This document shows, piece after piece, positions 6,992 through 17,048 of a stretch of DNA of 64,000 nucleotides. Position 1 is the first letter of the stretch; every line of letters begins with the position of its first letter. The translations under genes were made by a program, and so were the position numbers. The notes beneath the pieces are model-generated. The model saw nothing but the letters and a program-made list of their open reading frames with translations, was not told where the DNA came from and ran no database searches. Location: contig NZ_LOKX01000003.1 in the NCBI RefSeq assembly GCF_002211285.1, forward strand, positions 1 through 64,000, in the 5' to 3' direction. Source of the DNA: Rhizobium sp. R635. GTDB taxonomy: Bacteria; Pseudomonadota; Alphaproteobacteria; Rhizobiales; Rhizobiaceae.

Positions 6992-7474
6992 ATGCTGCTG
7001 GAATATTTCCAGATGATTGACCGCGTCGAAGCGGTGGACCTGAAGAAGGGCGTGCTCAACGCGCGATCCGTCGTGCCGGCCAAGAGCCCGGTCTTCGAGG
7101 GCCATTTTCCCGGCATGCCGCTCGTTCCCGGCGTGCTCTTGATCGAAACCATGGCGCAGGCCTCCGGCATGCTGGTGCTTGCCGCCACCGATTTTGCCGC
7201 CATGCCCTTCCTGATGTCGGTCGACGGCGCCAAGATGCGCACCTTCGTCGAGCCGGAAGCCGTGCTCGACATCGAGGCGGTGCTGGAGCATGACGGTTCG
7301 GGTTTCGCGGTTACGAAGGCCAAGATCACCAGCGGCGGCAAGAAGGTCTGCGATGCGCAGCTGAAACTGCGCACCATGCCTTTCAGCGAGGTTCCGCTCG
7401 GCGATATCGTGAAAAAACGCGCCGGCGAGGTCGGGCTTCTCGAAGCGATCGCGGCGCAGGGAGTGGTTGGATGA
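6992..7474 (+). CDS. fabZXL: 3-hydroxyacyl-[AcpXL] dehydratase FabZXL
   Basis: Hot-dog-fold dehydratase of the VLCFA elongation cycle, 160 residues. The catalytic motif EGHFPGMPLVPGVLLIETMAQASG contains His38, and the acid residue on the long helix is replaced by the Glu of LIETMAQ, as in FabZ. The C-terminus is longer than in housekeeping FabZ and ends AGEVGLLEAIAAQGVVG. The stop overlaps the next gene by 4 bp (ATGA at 7471). Its place between acpXL and two ketosynthase-type genes assigns it to lipid A VLCFA synthesis rather than bulk fatty acids. Confidence 0.92.
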   Translation: MLLEYFQMIDRVEAVDLKKGVLNARSVVPAKSPVFEGHFPGMPLVPGVLLIETMAQASGMLVLAATDFAAMPFLMSVDGAKMRTFVEPEAVLDIEAVLEHDGSGFAVTKAKITSGGKKVCDAQLKLRTMPFSEVPLGDIVKKRAGEVGLLEAIAAQGVVG

Positions 7475-8676
7475 GCAAGGCTGCAAACGACGTCGTCATT
7501 TCAGGCGTCGGCATCGTCACCTGTCAAGGCGTCGGCAAGGATGCGCATATCGCGCTGCTTTCGGCCGAAAGCGCGCCGACGGCGATCGTCGAGACCGAGA
7601 AATTCAAGCCCTATCCGGTGCATCCGCTGCCCGAAATCGACTGGTCGCAGCAGATCGCCAAGCGCGGCGACCAGCGCCAGATGGAAAACTGGCAGCGCAT
7701 CGGCGTCTTCGCCGCCGGTCTCGCGCTCGACGATGCCGGCTTCAAGGACAATATCGAAGCCTGCGGCACGATGGACATGATCGTGGCGGCCGGCGGCGGC
7801 GAGCGCGACATCAACGTCGACACGCTGATCGTCGACGAGGGACTGAAGCGCAACGACCGCGAGCTGCTGCTCAACGAGAAGCTGACGACGGAACTGAGGC
7901 CGACGCTGTTCCTGGCGCAGCTTTCCAACCTGCTGGCCGGCAATATTTCCATCGTTCACAAGGTCACCGGCTCCTCGCGCACCTTCATGGGCGAGGAAGC
8001 ATCCGGCGTTTCTGCCGTCGAGACGGCCTTCTGGCGCATCCGGTCCGGCGAATCCACCCATGCGCTGGTCGGTGGCGCCTTTGCCGCCGAACGCCCCGAC
8101 ATGATTCTGCTCACCGAAGCGATCGGCGCGCATACGCGCGGCGAATGGGCGCCGCTCTGGTCGCGCTCGGGCCTCGAGGGCGGCGGCATGATCACCGGTT
8201 CGGCCGGCGTCTTCCTGGTGCTGGAATCGCGCAAGCATGCGCAGGAGCGCGGCGCGCATATCTATGCGACGATCAGCGCGGTGGAAGGCGACCGCGGCAA
8301 TCGCGCGGCCGGCAATTTCGAAGTGCGGATGGAGCGGCTGCTGAAGCCTGCCGCCGACCTGCCGCCAGAGAGCACGGCGATCTTCTCCGGCTCGACCGGC
8401 ATGCACGAGATCGCCGCCCGGGAAAAGGCGGTGCTGGAGCATCAGCTTCCGGGTGCCGCGATCCGCGGCTTCGGCGGGATTTCCGGTCACACGATCGAGG
8501 CGCATTTCCCGCTGGGGCTGGCGCTCGCAGCCCTTGCCATCGATGCCAAGGCCAAGGTTCCGCCCTTCGACGCCGCCCATGAAGCGCCGATGAAGGCGGG
8601 CACGAAGGCGGCTGTCGTCACGACGGTCGGACACCAGCGCGGCGAGGGCGTCGCCGTTCTTTCCGCAGAGGCGTGA
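7471..8676 (+). CDS. fabF2XL: FabF2XL, ketosynthase-like protein lacking the active-site Cys
   Basis: A 401-residue thiolase-fold protein of the KAS II family. The position holding TACASG in active enzymes reads SSRTFMGEEASGVSAVE, so the nucleophilic Cys is missing. The NAHGTSTP His motif is also replaced (SGSTGMHEIA), while a GISGHTIEA segment survives. This is the pattern of chain-length factors in type II polyketide systems, suggesting a non-catalytic partner of FabF1XL. Known Rhizobium clusters carry this gene pair. Translation is coupled to fabZXL; its end is followed at once by the fabF1XL ribosome site. Confidence 0.9.
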   Translation: MSKAANDVVISGVGIVTCQGVGKDAHIALLSAESAPTAIVETEKFKPYPVHPLPEIDWSQQIAKRGDQRQMENWQRIGVFAAGLALDDAGFKDNIEACGTMDMIVAAGGGERDINVDTLIVDEGLKRNDRELLLNEKLTTELRPTLFLAQLSNLLAGNISIVHKVTGSSRTFMGEEASGVSAVETAFWRIRSGESTHALVGGAFAAERPDMILLTEAIGAHTRGEWAPLWSRSGLEGGGMITGSAGVFLVLESRKHAQERGAHIYATISAVEGDRGNRAAGNFEVRMERLLKPAADLPPESTAIFSGSTGMHEIAAREKAVLEHQLPGAAIRGFGGISGHTIEAHFPLGLALAALAIDAKAKVPPFDAAHEAPMKAGTKAAVVTTVGHQRGEGVAVLSAEA

Positions 8677-8687
8677 GGAGAGAGATT

Positions 8688-9974
<1,287 letters not shown>

Positions 9975-10030
9975 GCGGTTCCCGACAATTTCAAGACGAG
10001 ACGAACGCCTTCGAGGCGAGGGATTTTGCC

Positions 10031-11059
10031 ATGCGCGCTTTGCAACTGATCGACGACCGCAAGCTTGAGATCACCGACCTGCCGGAACCCGACGCTCCCG
10101 CCGCGGGCGAGGTGACGCTGCGCGTCAAGGCGGTGGCGCTCAACCATATCGATGTCTGGGGCTGGCGCGGCATGGCGTTCGCCAAGCGCAAGATGCCGCT
10201 CGTCATCGGCGCGGAAGCCTCCGGCGTCGTGGAAGCGATCGGGCCGGGTGTCGCCAATGTGCTGCCGGGCCAACTGGTCTCGATCTACGGCGCGCGCACC
10301 TGCGGCCTCTGCCGCCCGTGCCGCGAAGGCCGCGACAATCTCTGCGAACACGTCTCCGGCGTGCACGGCTTCCATCTTGACGGTTTCGCGCAGGAGAAGG
10401 TGAACCTGCCGGCGCGCCTGCTCGTTCCCGCGCCTCCCGGCGTGGATGCGATCGGGGCGGCGCTGGCGCCCGTCACCTTCGGCACGGTCGAGCACATGCT
10501 GTTCGACAATGCCAAGCTCGAGCCCGGCGAGACGATCCTCGTCCATGCTGGCGGCTCCGGCATCGGCACGGCGGCGATCCAGCTTGCCAAGAAGATCGGC
10601 TGCACCGTCATCACCACGGTCGGTTCCGACGACAAGATCGAGAAGGCGAAGGCGCTCGGCGCCGATCACGTCATCAACTACCGCACCGACCGCTTCGAAG
10701 GCGTGGTGCGCAAGCTCACCAAGAAGAAGGGCGTCGACGTCGTCTTCGAACATGTGGGCAAGGACACCTGGGCGGGCTCGATGCTCTGCATGAAGCGCGG
10801 CGGGCGCCTCGTCACCTGCGGCTCGACCTCCGGCGTTTCGACAGAGATGAACCTGATGATGCTGTTCCAGCAGCAATTGAAGCTCTTCGGCTCCTTCGGC
10901 TGCCGCATGGAAAACATGGCGGACGCCATGCAGAAGATGGGCCGCGGGCTCGTCCATCCCGTCATCGACACCGAGGTCGGCTTCGACGACATCGACCGGG
11001 CGCTGGAGCGGATGGAATCGCGCCAGATCTTCGGCAAGATCATCCTGAAGATGGATTGA
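10031..11059 (+). CDS. adh2XL: Zinc-type alcohol dehydrogenase/quinone reductase family protein
   Basis: Medium-chain dehydrogenase/reductase of 342 residues. A GroES-like N-terminal half carries the structural-zinc Cys set RTCGLCRPCREGRDNLC; the Rossmann half has the VHAGGSGIGTAAIQLAKKIG nucleotide motif. It lies between fabF1XL and lpxXL, as in other rhizobial VLCFA clusters. It probably reduces or oxidises an intermediate of VLCFA synthesis (for example an enoyl step), but the exact reaction is not settled. The 56-bp gap upstream has a GCGAGGG ribosome site. Confidence 0.85.
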   Translation: MRALQLIDDRKLEITDLPEPDAPAAGEVTLRVKAVALNHIDVWGWRGMAFAKRKMPLVIGAEASGVVEAIGPGVANVLPGQLVSIYGARTCGLCRPCREGRDNLCEHVSGVHGFHLDGFAQEKVNLPARLLVPAPPGVDAIGAALAPVTFGTVEHMLFDNAKLEPGETILVHAGGSGIGTAAIQLAKKIGCTVITTVGSDDKIEKAKALGADHVINYRTDRFEGVVRKLTKKKGVDVVFEHVGKDTWAGSMLCMKRGGRLVTCGSTSGVSTEMNLMMLFQQQLKLFGSFGCRMENMADAMQKMGRGLVHPVIDTEVGFDDIDRALERMESRQIFGKIILKMD

Positions 11060-11065
11060 GCCCAC

Positions 11066-12001
11066 GTGAAGCTGATCATCACCCGGATCGTTCTGGCGCT
11101 CAGGAATTTCCAGCAATGGCTGGTGGCGCAGGTGATGTTCGGCTTCCTGAACGTGCTGAAGCTGTTTCCGGCCGATGGCGCGATCCGCTTCGCCGACCGG
11201 ATGATGCGCCGCCTCGGCCGGCGGACACGCCGCCACAAGCTCATGCTTACCAATCTGCGCAACGCCTTCCCTGAGAAGAGCGAGGCGGAGATCGAGGAAA
11301 TCGCGCTCGCCAGCTGGGGAAACATGGGCCGGCTCGCGGCGGAATACGTCTTCCTCGATCAGCTGTTCGATTTCGATCCCGAGCGGACCGAGCCGGGCAG
11401 GGTGGAGGTGTCGGGCATTCCCATCTTCCTCGACCTGCGTGACAATCCGCGCCCCTTCATCGTCTTCACCGGCCATACCGCCAATTTCGAGCTGCTGCCG
11501 GTGGCAGCCGCCGCCTTCGGCATGACCGTGACCGTGCTCTTCCGGCCGCCGAACAACCCGTATGTCGCCAAGAAGGTGTTCGACTTCCGCAGCGCGCGCA
11601 TGGGCAAGCTGGTGCCCTCGCATGCCGGCTCCTCCTTCGCGCTCGCGCGCCAGCTGGAAGCGGGCCAGGGGGTGGGCGTGCTGGTCGACCAGAAATTCGG
11701 CAAGGGGCTGAAGGGCACCTTCTTCGGGCTTGATGTGAAGACCAATCCGCTGCTGCCGAAGCTGGTGCGCCAGTTCGATTGCGAAGTCTATCCGGCGCGC
11801 TGCATCCGCCTGCCGGGGAATCGCTACCGGCTGGAAATCGAACCTCGGCTGGAGATGCCTCGCGATGCCAAAGGCAATCTCGACCTGCCGGCGGCCGCTC
11901 AATTGCTCAACGACAAGGTGGAAGGCTGGGTGCGGGAATATCCCGAACAATGGCTCTGGTATCACGACCGCTGGCAAATCAAGAAGACGCTCGCGCTTTG
12001 A
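11066..12001 (+). CDS. lpxXL: VLCFA lipid A acyltransferase LpxXL
   Basis: LpxL/HtrB-family acyltransferase that moves the C28 hydroxy acid from AcpXL to lipid A. The 311-residue protein starts with a GTG at 11066, six bases after the adh stop. An N-terminal amphipathic/membrane segment (about residues 1-35) is followed by the H-x4-E catalytic motif at His137 (HTANFE) and a later LVDQKFGKGLKGTFFG segment. The end, EQWLWYHDRWQ, is typical. Completing the cluster, it is the step that places the long chain in the outer membrane. Confidence 0.94.
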   Translation: MKLIITRIVLALRNFQQWLVAQVMFGFLNVLKLFPADGAIRFADRMMRRLGRRTRRHKLMLTNLRNAFPEKSEAEIEEIALASWGNMGRLAAEYVFLDQLFDFDPERTEPGRVEVSGIPIFLDLRDNPRPFIVFTGHTANFELLPVAAAAFGMTVTVLFRPPNNPYVAKKVFDFRSARMGKLVPSHAGSSFALARQLEAGQGVGVLVDQKFGKGLKGTFFGLDVKTNPLLPKLVRQFDCEVYPARCIRLPGNRYRLEIEPRLEMPRDAKGNLDLPAAAQLLNDKVEGWVREYPEQWLWYHDRWQIKKTLAL

Positions 12002-12167
12002 AAAGCACACCCTGATTTATCAGCGGTGAAAAGCGGCAGGTGCTCTTGGATTGAAACGGAGTAAACTTCGTGTTAGCCGTCACCACCAAAGCGCGAATAA
12101 TATCTACCTTAAGGCGCATTTTTTGGGGAAATGCAGCCACATCAATTTGGACACGCCACTTGGGACA

Positions 12168-12878
12168 ATGGGAGTGGGAGGCGTCTTGCTGGAGCTTTTT
12201 CGAGCCTTTTCCTTGCGTTGTGCGCAAATAGAGGAAGCCATCCGCCGGGGTGACGATCAGCGCGTCATGTCGCTCGATCGGCATGTCGAGCCGCTGGTCG
12301 AGGCGATCCTGGCCTGCCGGGCAGGCAATCTTCTCGAAGTCTACATGCAACTGCAGTTCGTGAGCCAGCTTGTCGCTCAGGATGCCGACGACAGCGCCAG
12401 CGTCCGGGAACATACGGCGGTGCTTTCTTACCTGCTCGACCGCTATTTCGGCACGCATGCGCCCGACTGGCGGGTGCCTTCGCCGCAGGACGCGCGCATC
12501 GAGCCGCCGGCAGCCTATGTGCCCGACACCGACAACGGCCAGTTCCTCAACGCGGCGATCCTCGAAAGCCTGCCGGACCGGATCGCGGTGCTGACCAGGG
12601 ACTACCGCTACCTCTATTCCAATGCGGCAAACAGCGCCTATCTCAACAGGAAGCCGATGGAACTCATCGGGCACCATCTATCCGAATTCATCGGCGAGGA
12701 ACGTTTTGCCGCATGCGCCAAGCAAAAGCTGGACGCGTGTTTTGCCGGCGAGGAGATCGACTATACCTATGAGCGTTCGGCCGGCGGCGGCGCATCGCGG
12801 CAAATACGCTGTCGCATGTCGCCGCTGCGCGACGCGGGCGGCACGGTAATCGGCGCTTTGATCGTGATGGATCGATGA
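12168..12878 (+). CDS. PAS-domain protein, function unknown
   Basis: About 236 residues from the ATG at 12168; in-frame GTG (12174) and TTG (12186, after GGGAGG) are alternatives, and a longer frame from 12051 has no support. The first half is helical (LELFRAFSLRCAQIEEAIRRGDDQRVMSLD...). The second half (about 125-236) is one PAS domain: SLPDRIAVLTRDYRYLYSN, IGHHLSEFIGEERF, and a C-terminal IRCRMSPLRDAGGTVIGALIVMDR strand pair. No kinase or output domain follows. It could be a cytosolic sensor adaptor. It follows lpxXL with a 166-bp gap. Confidence 0.7.
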   Translation: MGVGGVLLELFRAFSLRCAQIEEAIRRGDDQRVMSLDRHVEPLVEAILACRAGNLLEVYMQLQFVSQLVAQDADDSASVREHTAVLSYLLDRYFGTHAPDWRVPSPQDARIEPPAAYVPDTDNGQFLNAAILESLPDRIAVLTRDYRYLYSNAANSAYLNRKPMELIGHHLSEFIGEERFAACAKQKLDACFAGEEIDYTYERSAGGGASRQIRCRMSPLRDAGGTVIGALIVMDR

Positions 12879-12884
12879 TCCAAC

Positions 12885-13244
12885 TTAGGCAGTTGCCCAG
12901 ACGGCGAGCTCGTAGCCATCGCGGTCGAGGAAATGGAAACGGCGGCCGCCGGGAAAATCGGTGATCGGCCGGCAGATCGTGCCGCCGGCCCGTTCGACCG
13001 AGGTCAGCACCTCTTCCAGATCCCTGGCGTAGACGACGACCAGCGGGCCGCCCGGCCGCACGGGGCCGAAATCGGTGAAGCCGCCCTTCAGCCGCCCATC
13101 GTCGAATTCGCAGTAGTTCGGGCCGTAATCGGTGAAACGCCAGCCGAAGGCCGAGCCGTAAAAGGCTTTTGCGGCGGCGATGTCGGAGACGTTGAATTCG
13201 ACATAATCGATGCGGCGGTCGTTGTGTTCTGAGTTTTCGGCCAT
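12885..13244 (-). CDS. VOC (glyoxalase/bleomycin resistance) family protein
   Basis: A 119-residue single-domain protein with two beta-alpha-beta-beta-beta halves: DYVEFNVSDIAAAKAFYGSAFGW opens it and the metal-site region FLDRDGYELAVW ends it. Substrate unknown; members range from glyoxalases to resistance proteins. Its ATG (13244) directly abuts the stop of the upstream SRPBCC gene, so the two form an operon. Confidence 0.85.
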   Translation of the reverse strand: MAENSEHNDRRIDYVEFNVSDIAAAKAFYGSAFGWRFTDYGPNYCEFDDGRLKGGFTDFGPVRPGGPLVVVYARDLEEVLTSVERAGGTICRPITDFPGGRRFHFLDRDGYELAVWATA

Positions 13245-13643
13245 CTATCTCTCCATCAGGGCTTTCAGCATGGCGAGGTCTTTCTCGATATGCGCGGCAT
13301 CGGCGGCAAATTGCGCGTCGGTCATGCCGGGCAGGCGCAGCAGCGTGAACATGACCTCGCAGCCGTCGCCGTTCGGCACGATGCGCAGCGCATTATAAAC
13401 CCTGAGCCCGGATTCGATCGTCACCGTATGATCGATCACGCCGAATTCATTGCTGGGCACGAAGCTCACCTTGATGGTGCCGAGAGGACCATGGGCAATC
13501 CAGTCGGCGCCGTCGGGCTCGAAGCCGGTCGCAAGGCCGGAGGCCCAGAGCGGCATGTTTTCCGGCTTGCCGGCGAAATCGTAGACGTCGCGCCAGTCGC
13601 GTTCGATCGATCGGTGGATGATTTTTGCAGGCATCGTCGCCAT
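13245..13643 (-). CDS. SRPBCC-fold (polyketide cyclase/START-like) protein
   Basis: A 132-residue helix-grip protein from the ATG at 13643 (GCGAGGA upstream). It opens IIHRSIERDWRDVYDFAGKPENMPLWASG, a typical SRPBCC start with a ligand-binding cavity, and ends with a long helix. A longer frame from 13709 has no matching N-terminus. It is cotranscribed with the VOC gene; together they suggest handling of a small hydrophobic or electrophilic compound, an inference from context only. Confidence 0.8.
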   Translation of the reverse strand: MATMPAKIIHRSIERDWRDVYDFAGKPENMPLWASGLATGFEPDGADWIAHGPLGTIKVSFVPSNEFGVIDHTVTIESGLRVYNALRIVPNGDGCEVMFTLLRLPGMTDAQFAADAAHIEKDLAMLKALMER

Positions 13644-13714
13644 GGCTTGAAGGTCCTCGCATTTTGGTTTCCCTGAAATAATAAGGCCAGCCGGTGCTGT
13701 CTTGAACAAAACGG

Positions 13715-14482
13715 TCAGCCGGATCTTTCCCGCATGCCGAGCTGGTCGAGGATGATCGCAGGCGTCAGCGTCGAGAGTTCTGCGACCTCGCGCGTCATGT
13801 GGGCCTGGTCGGCAAAACCTGCTTCGAGCGCGATGCGGGCGAGCGGCATCGTGCCCGCCTTGCGGCAGACGTCGAGGAAACGTTGGAACCGGCGGATGCG
13901 TTCCAGCGTCTTTGCGCCATAGCCGAAATGATGGTGGCAGCGGCGGCGCAGCTGCCTTTCGCTGATGCCGAGCCGGTCTGGCAGGCCGGGGGCAGGGCGG
14001 CCGCTGTCGGCAGCGGCGAAGATCACGGCGGCGTCCCGGTCAGGCTCCTCCTCATGGCGCGCGGCCTCTTCAAGCAGGCGGCCGAAGAGCGCTACGGCGG
14101 CCGTGGGCTCCGGGCAATCCCGGAGCCGCGCCTCGAATTCGCTCGTCTCCTTCCGGCCGATATCGGCAAGCGGCACGGAGAGGCCGACCAGCGCCGAGAG
14201 CGGCGTCTTCAGCCAGGATGCCGCAGCACCCGGCGCAAAACGTGCGCCGATGACGGTCGCGCCAGGCCCTATCACGGGAAAGGCGGCTGTCCTGTCGGGG
14301 CCGGCGACCTCAAGCCTGCCGTCGATCCAGAGAAGATCACAATAACCATCCGGTACGATCGCCACCGTCGCCGGCGGCCCGTCGTTCAGCCTGTGCGACC
14401 AGAGGCGGCTGAAATGGCGCCGCAAGGCGGGCGGCGGCGCATATTCGTGGTAGCGGCCGGCGCGGGCCGCAAGCAGCGCCAT
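13715..14482 (-). CDS. AraC-family transcriptional regulator
   Basis: About 255 residues from the ATG at 14482. The N-terminal part (YHEYAPPPALRRHFSRLWSH ... IVPDGYCDLLWIDG ... GPGATVIGARFAPGAA) is the DUF6597-type sensor domain found before AraC helix-turn-helix pairs. The C-terminal HTHs include GISERQLRRRCHHHFGYGAKTLERIRRFQRFL and ARIALEAGFADQAHMTREV. Its gene points toward the SRPBCC and VOC genes with a 71-bp gap, so they are its likely targets or operon partners. A longer frame up to 14632 would overlap the gnd leader and is disfavoured. Confidence 0.85.
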   Translation of the reverse strand: MALLAARAGRYHEYAPPPALRRHFSRLWSHRLNDGPPATVAIVPDGYCDLLWIDGRLEVAGPDRTAAFPVIGPGATVIGARFAPGAAASWLKTPLSALVGLSVPLADIGRKETSEFEARLRDCPEPTAAVALFGRLLEEAARHEEEPDRDAAVIFAAADSGRPAPGLPDRLGISERQLRRRCHHHFGYGAKTLERIRRFQRFLDVCRKAGTMPLARIALEAGFADQAHMTREVAELSTLTPAIILDQLGMRERSG

Positions 14483-14730
14483 GTCTTTTGGTCTTTTCGA
14501 TACCAAGCGATATCTCCCGAGCTCCGCATGATAACATGAGTTAGGCCTTGCCGGCAGGCCGGTGAAAGATGCGGCTTGCGGATCGGCGTTAAATGGCAGG
14601 TTGTCGGACAAGTCGGAAAAACAAAGCTGCATTTCATGGGCTTTGCGAACCGATTAGACCCTTGCGAGACTTGCCGTTTGACCAAGACAGTGCCACAACA
14701 CCGGTCCAAATGACACATCGGAGGTTTGTC

Positions 14731-16161
14731 GTGGAAAAGGCAGAAATCGGACTGATCGGTCTTGCGGTCATGGGCTCCAACCTGGCGCTCAACATCGCGG
14801 AGAAAGGCAATAAAATTGCGGTGTTCAACCGCACGCCTGAGAAAACCGACGAATTTTACGAAAGCGCCGGCGATCTGAAAAAGCAGATCATTCCCTGCAA
14901 GACCATCGAAGAATTCGTCGATGCGATCCGCCCGCCGCGTCCGATCATCATCATGATCAAGGCCGGTGAGGCCGTCGACCAGCAGATGGAAGCGCTGCGC
15001 CCGCATCTGTCCAAGGGCGACATCATGATCGATGCCGGCAACGCCAATTTCCGCGACACCGTCGCCCGCTTCGACCGCCTCAAGAACACCGATCTCACCT
15101 TCATCGGCATGGGTGTATCAGGCGGCGAAGAAGGTGCGCGCCATGGCCCGTCGATCATGGTCGGCGGCACCGAGGAATCCTGGAAGCGCGTCGAGAAGGT
15201 GCTGACCTCGATTGCCGCCCGCTACAATGACGAGCCCTGCGTCGCCTGGCTCGGCAATGACGGCGCCGGCCATTTCGTCAAGACCATCCATAACGGCATC
15301 GAATATGCCGACATGCAGATGATCGCCGAAATCTACGGCATCCTGCGCGACGGCCTCGGCAAGAGCGCTTCGGACATCTCCGGCATCTTCGGCGAGTGGA
15401 ACAAGGGCCGGCTGAACTCCTACCTGATCGAGATCTCCGAGAAGGTGCTTGCCGCCAACGACCCCGTCTCCGGCGGGCCGATGGTTGACATGATCCTCGA
15501 CAAGGCGGGCCAGAAGGGTACCGGCAAATGGTCGGCGATCGAGGCGCAGAACATGGGCATTCCGGCAACGGCGATCGAAGCCGCTGTCGCCGCCCGCAGC
15601 CTCTCCTCGATGAAATCTGAGCGCGAAGCTGCCGAAAAGATCTTCGGCACGCAGGCTGCGTCCTTCCCGATCTCTTACGGCTCCGAGCTCAACAAGGATC
15701 TGGAACTGGCGCTGTTTGCCGCCAAGATCGGCGCCTACGCACAGGGCTTCGCGGTGATGGCGGAAGCCTCGCGCGAGTTCAACTGGTCGCTGCCGATGCC
15801 GACGATCGCCCGTATCTGGCGCGCAGGCTGCATCATCCGCTCGCAGTTCCTCGACGAGATCACCTCGGCCTTCACCAAGGCTCCCGATGCCGCCAACCTG
15901 ATCGTCACGCCCGCCTTCTCCGAAATGGTCAAGGAATCGATCCCGGCGCTTCGCCGCGTCGTCACGGCTGCGGTCTCCGCCGGCCTGCCGGTGCCGGCGC
16001 TGACCTCGGCGCTCACCTATTTCGACGCCTACCGCCAGGGCAGGGGCACGGCCAACCTCATCCAGGCCCAGCGCGACTTCTTCGGCGCCCACGGTTTCGA
16101 CCGTCTGGATGGCAAGGATTTCCACCACGGCCCCTGGGGCAGCGGCGCGGCGACCTTCTGA
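14731..16161 (+). CDS. gnd: 6-phosphogluconate dehydrogenase (decarboxylating)
   Basis: Oxidises 6-phosphogluconate to ribulose 5-phosphate with NADP+ in the pentose phosphate pathway. The GTG at 14731 after GGAGG (14720-14724) gives 476 residues, the standard length; the frame upstream is spurious. Motifs: GLIGLAVMGSNLALNIAEKG (nucleotide), GMGVSGGEEGARHGPSIMVGG (substrate), KTIHNGIEYADMQ with the catalytic Lys, and the C-terminal DFFGAHGFDRLDG. The gene appears monocistronic and is followed by a GC-rich hairpin (16188-16209). Confidence 0.95.
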   Translation: MEKAEIGLIGLAVMGSNLALNIAEKGNKIAVFNRTPEKTDEFYESAGDLKKQIIPCKTIEEFVDAIRPPRPIIIMIKAGEAVDQQMEALRPHLSKGDIMIDAGNANFRDTVARFDRLKNTDLTFIGMGVSGGEEGARHGPSIMVGGTEESWKRVEKVLTSIAARYNDEPCVAWLGNDGAGHFVKTIHNGIEYADMQMIAEIYGILRDGLGKSASDISGIFGEWNKGRLNSYLIEISEKVLAANDPVSGGPMVDMILDKAGQKGTGKWSAIEAQNMGIPATAIEAAVAARSLSSMKSEREAAEKIFGTQAASFPISYGSELNKDLELALFAAKIGAYAQGFAVMAEASREFNWSLPMPTIARIWRAGCIIRSQFLDEITSAFTKAPDAANLIVTPAFSEMVKESIPALRRVVTAAVSAGLPVPALTSALTYFDAYRQGRGTANLIQAQRDFFGAHGFDRLDGKDFHHGPWGSGAATF

Positions 16162-16187
16162 GGTTTGCGGAGAAGAGATCGAGGAGA

Positions 16188-16209
16188 AGCCCGGCCGTTG
16201 CGCCGGGCT
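16188..16209 (+). terminator. GC-rich hairpin after gnd
   Basis: AGCCCGGC (16188-16195) pairs perfectly with GCCGGGCT (16202-16209) across a 6-base loop. There is no T-run, so it may stabilise the mRNA 3' end rather than terminate on its own. Confidence 0.5.
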
Positions 16210-16235
16210 CAGTTAGTGACAAAGTCTCCTCCGTC

Positions 16236-16345
16236 ATGCTCGGCCTTGTGCCGAGCATCTGATCACGACAGTTGTTTGACAGGAAAACATTTATTTTCAG
16301 ATGCTTAATTGGACGTGCGTAGATCCTCGGCACTGGGCCGAGGAT
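16236..16345. repeat. RIME-type palindromic repeat split by 64 bp
   Basis: Two hairpins of the Rhizobium intergenic mosaic element type: ATGCTCGGC-CTTGT-GCCGAGCAT (16236-16258) and ATCCTCGGC-ACTGG-GCCGAGGAT (16323-16345). In the compact copy at 31161-31236 the two hairpins are 20 bp apart; here 64 bp of AT-richer sequence separates them. Confidence 0.8.
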
Positions 16346-16440
16346 GACGTCGCGGGTTCCTTGAGCGGTTGGCGCTGAGCGAACCGCTCCGGCGTTTGGA
16401 AGCTAGAGTTCCGTTCCAACCCCCGCAGAAAGGCGACGAC

Positions 16441-16950
16441 ATGTCCGAAACGGGCGTGATCACCATCCGGACCGGGCGCCTTGTGCTCCGCATGCCTGAT
16501 ATCGATGATTTCGCCGCTTATGCCGGTATGATGGCCTCGCCACGCTCTGCCGGAATGGGCGGCCCGTTCGAGCTGCGGGCGGCGTGGGGGATGTTCTGCC
16601 ACGACATCGCTCTCTGGCAGCTTTTCGGGCATGGGGCGCTGATGATCGATCTGGCCGAAACGGGCGAATGCGTCGGTCAAGTGGGGATCAATCATGGGCC
16701 GCTCTTTCCGGAAAAGGAGCTGGGCTGGTTCGTCTACGAGGGACATGAGGGACGCGGCTATGCGACCGAAGCGGCCTCCGCCCTGCGCGATTGGGCCTTC
16801 GCGACGCTTAAAGTATCGTCGCTCGTCAGCTATATCGCGCCCGGCAACGCTGCCTCGATCGCCGTTGCGGAACGGCTGGGTGCGCGTCTCGATCCCGCAG
16901 CGCCCCGAACCGATCCTGCCGATCTCGTCTATCGCCACCTCCCGTCCTGA
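16441..16950 (+). CDS. GNAT-family N-acetyltransferase (RimJ/RimL-like)
   Basis: A 169-residue acetyltransferase from the ATG at 16441, preceded by AGAAAGG. RLVLRMPDIDDFAAYAGMMASP opens the fold, the acetyl-CoA loop region reads FVYEGHEGRGYATEAASALRDWAF, and NAASIAVAERLGARL is the conserved motif B helix. It resembles RimJ/RimL-type enzymes that acetylate protein N-termini, but the GNAT family is broad, so the substrate is unknown. It stands alone between a repeat and a methyltransferase gene. Confidence 0.85.
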   Translation: MSETGVITIRTGRLVLRMPDIDDFAAYAGMMASPRSAGMGGPFELRAAWGMFCHDIALWQLFGHGALMIDLAETGECVGQVGINHGPLFPEKELGWFVYEGHEGRGYATEAASALRDWAFATLKVSSLVSYIAPGNAASIAVAERLGARLDPAAPRTDPADLVYRHLPS

Positions 16951-17048
16951 GTCCGGGCTCGCGGGCCGCGGAGCGGTTGGTGACGGACGTCTCAATCCCT
17001 ACATATCGATAAATCAGGATCGGACGCTGCAAGCGATGGGGATAGCGG

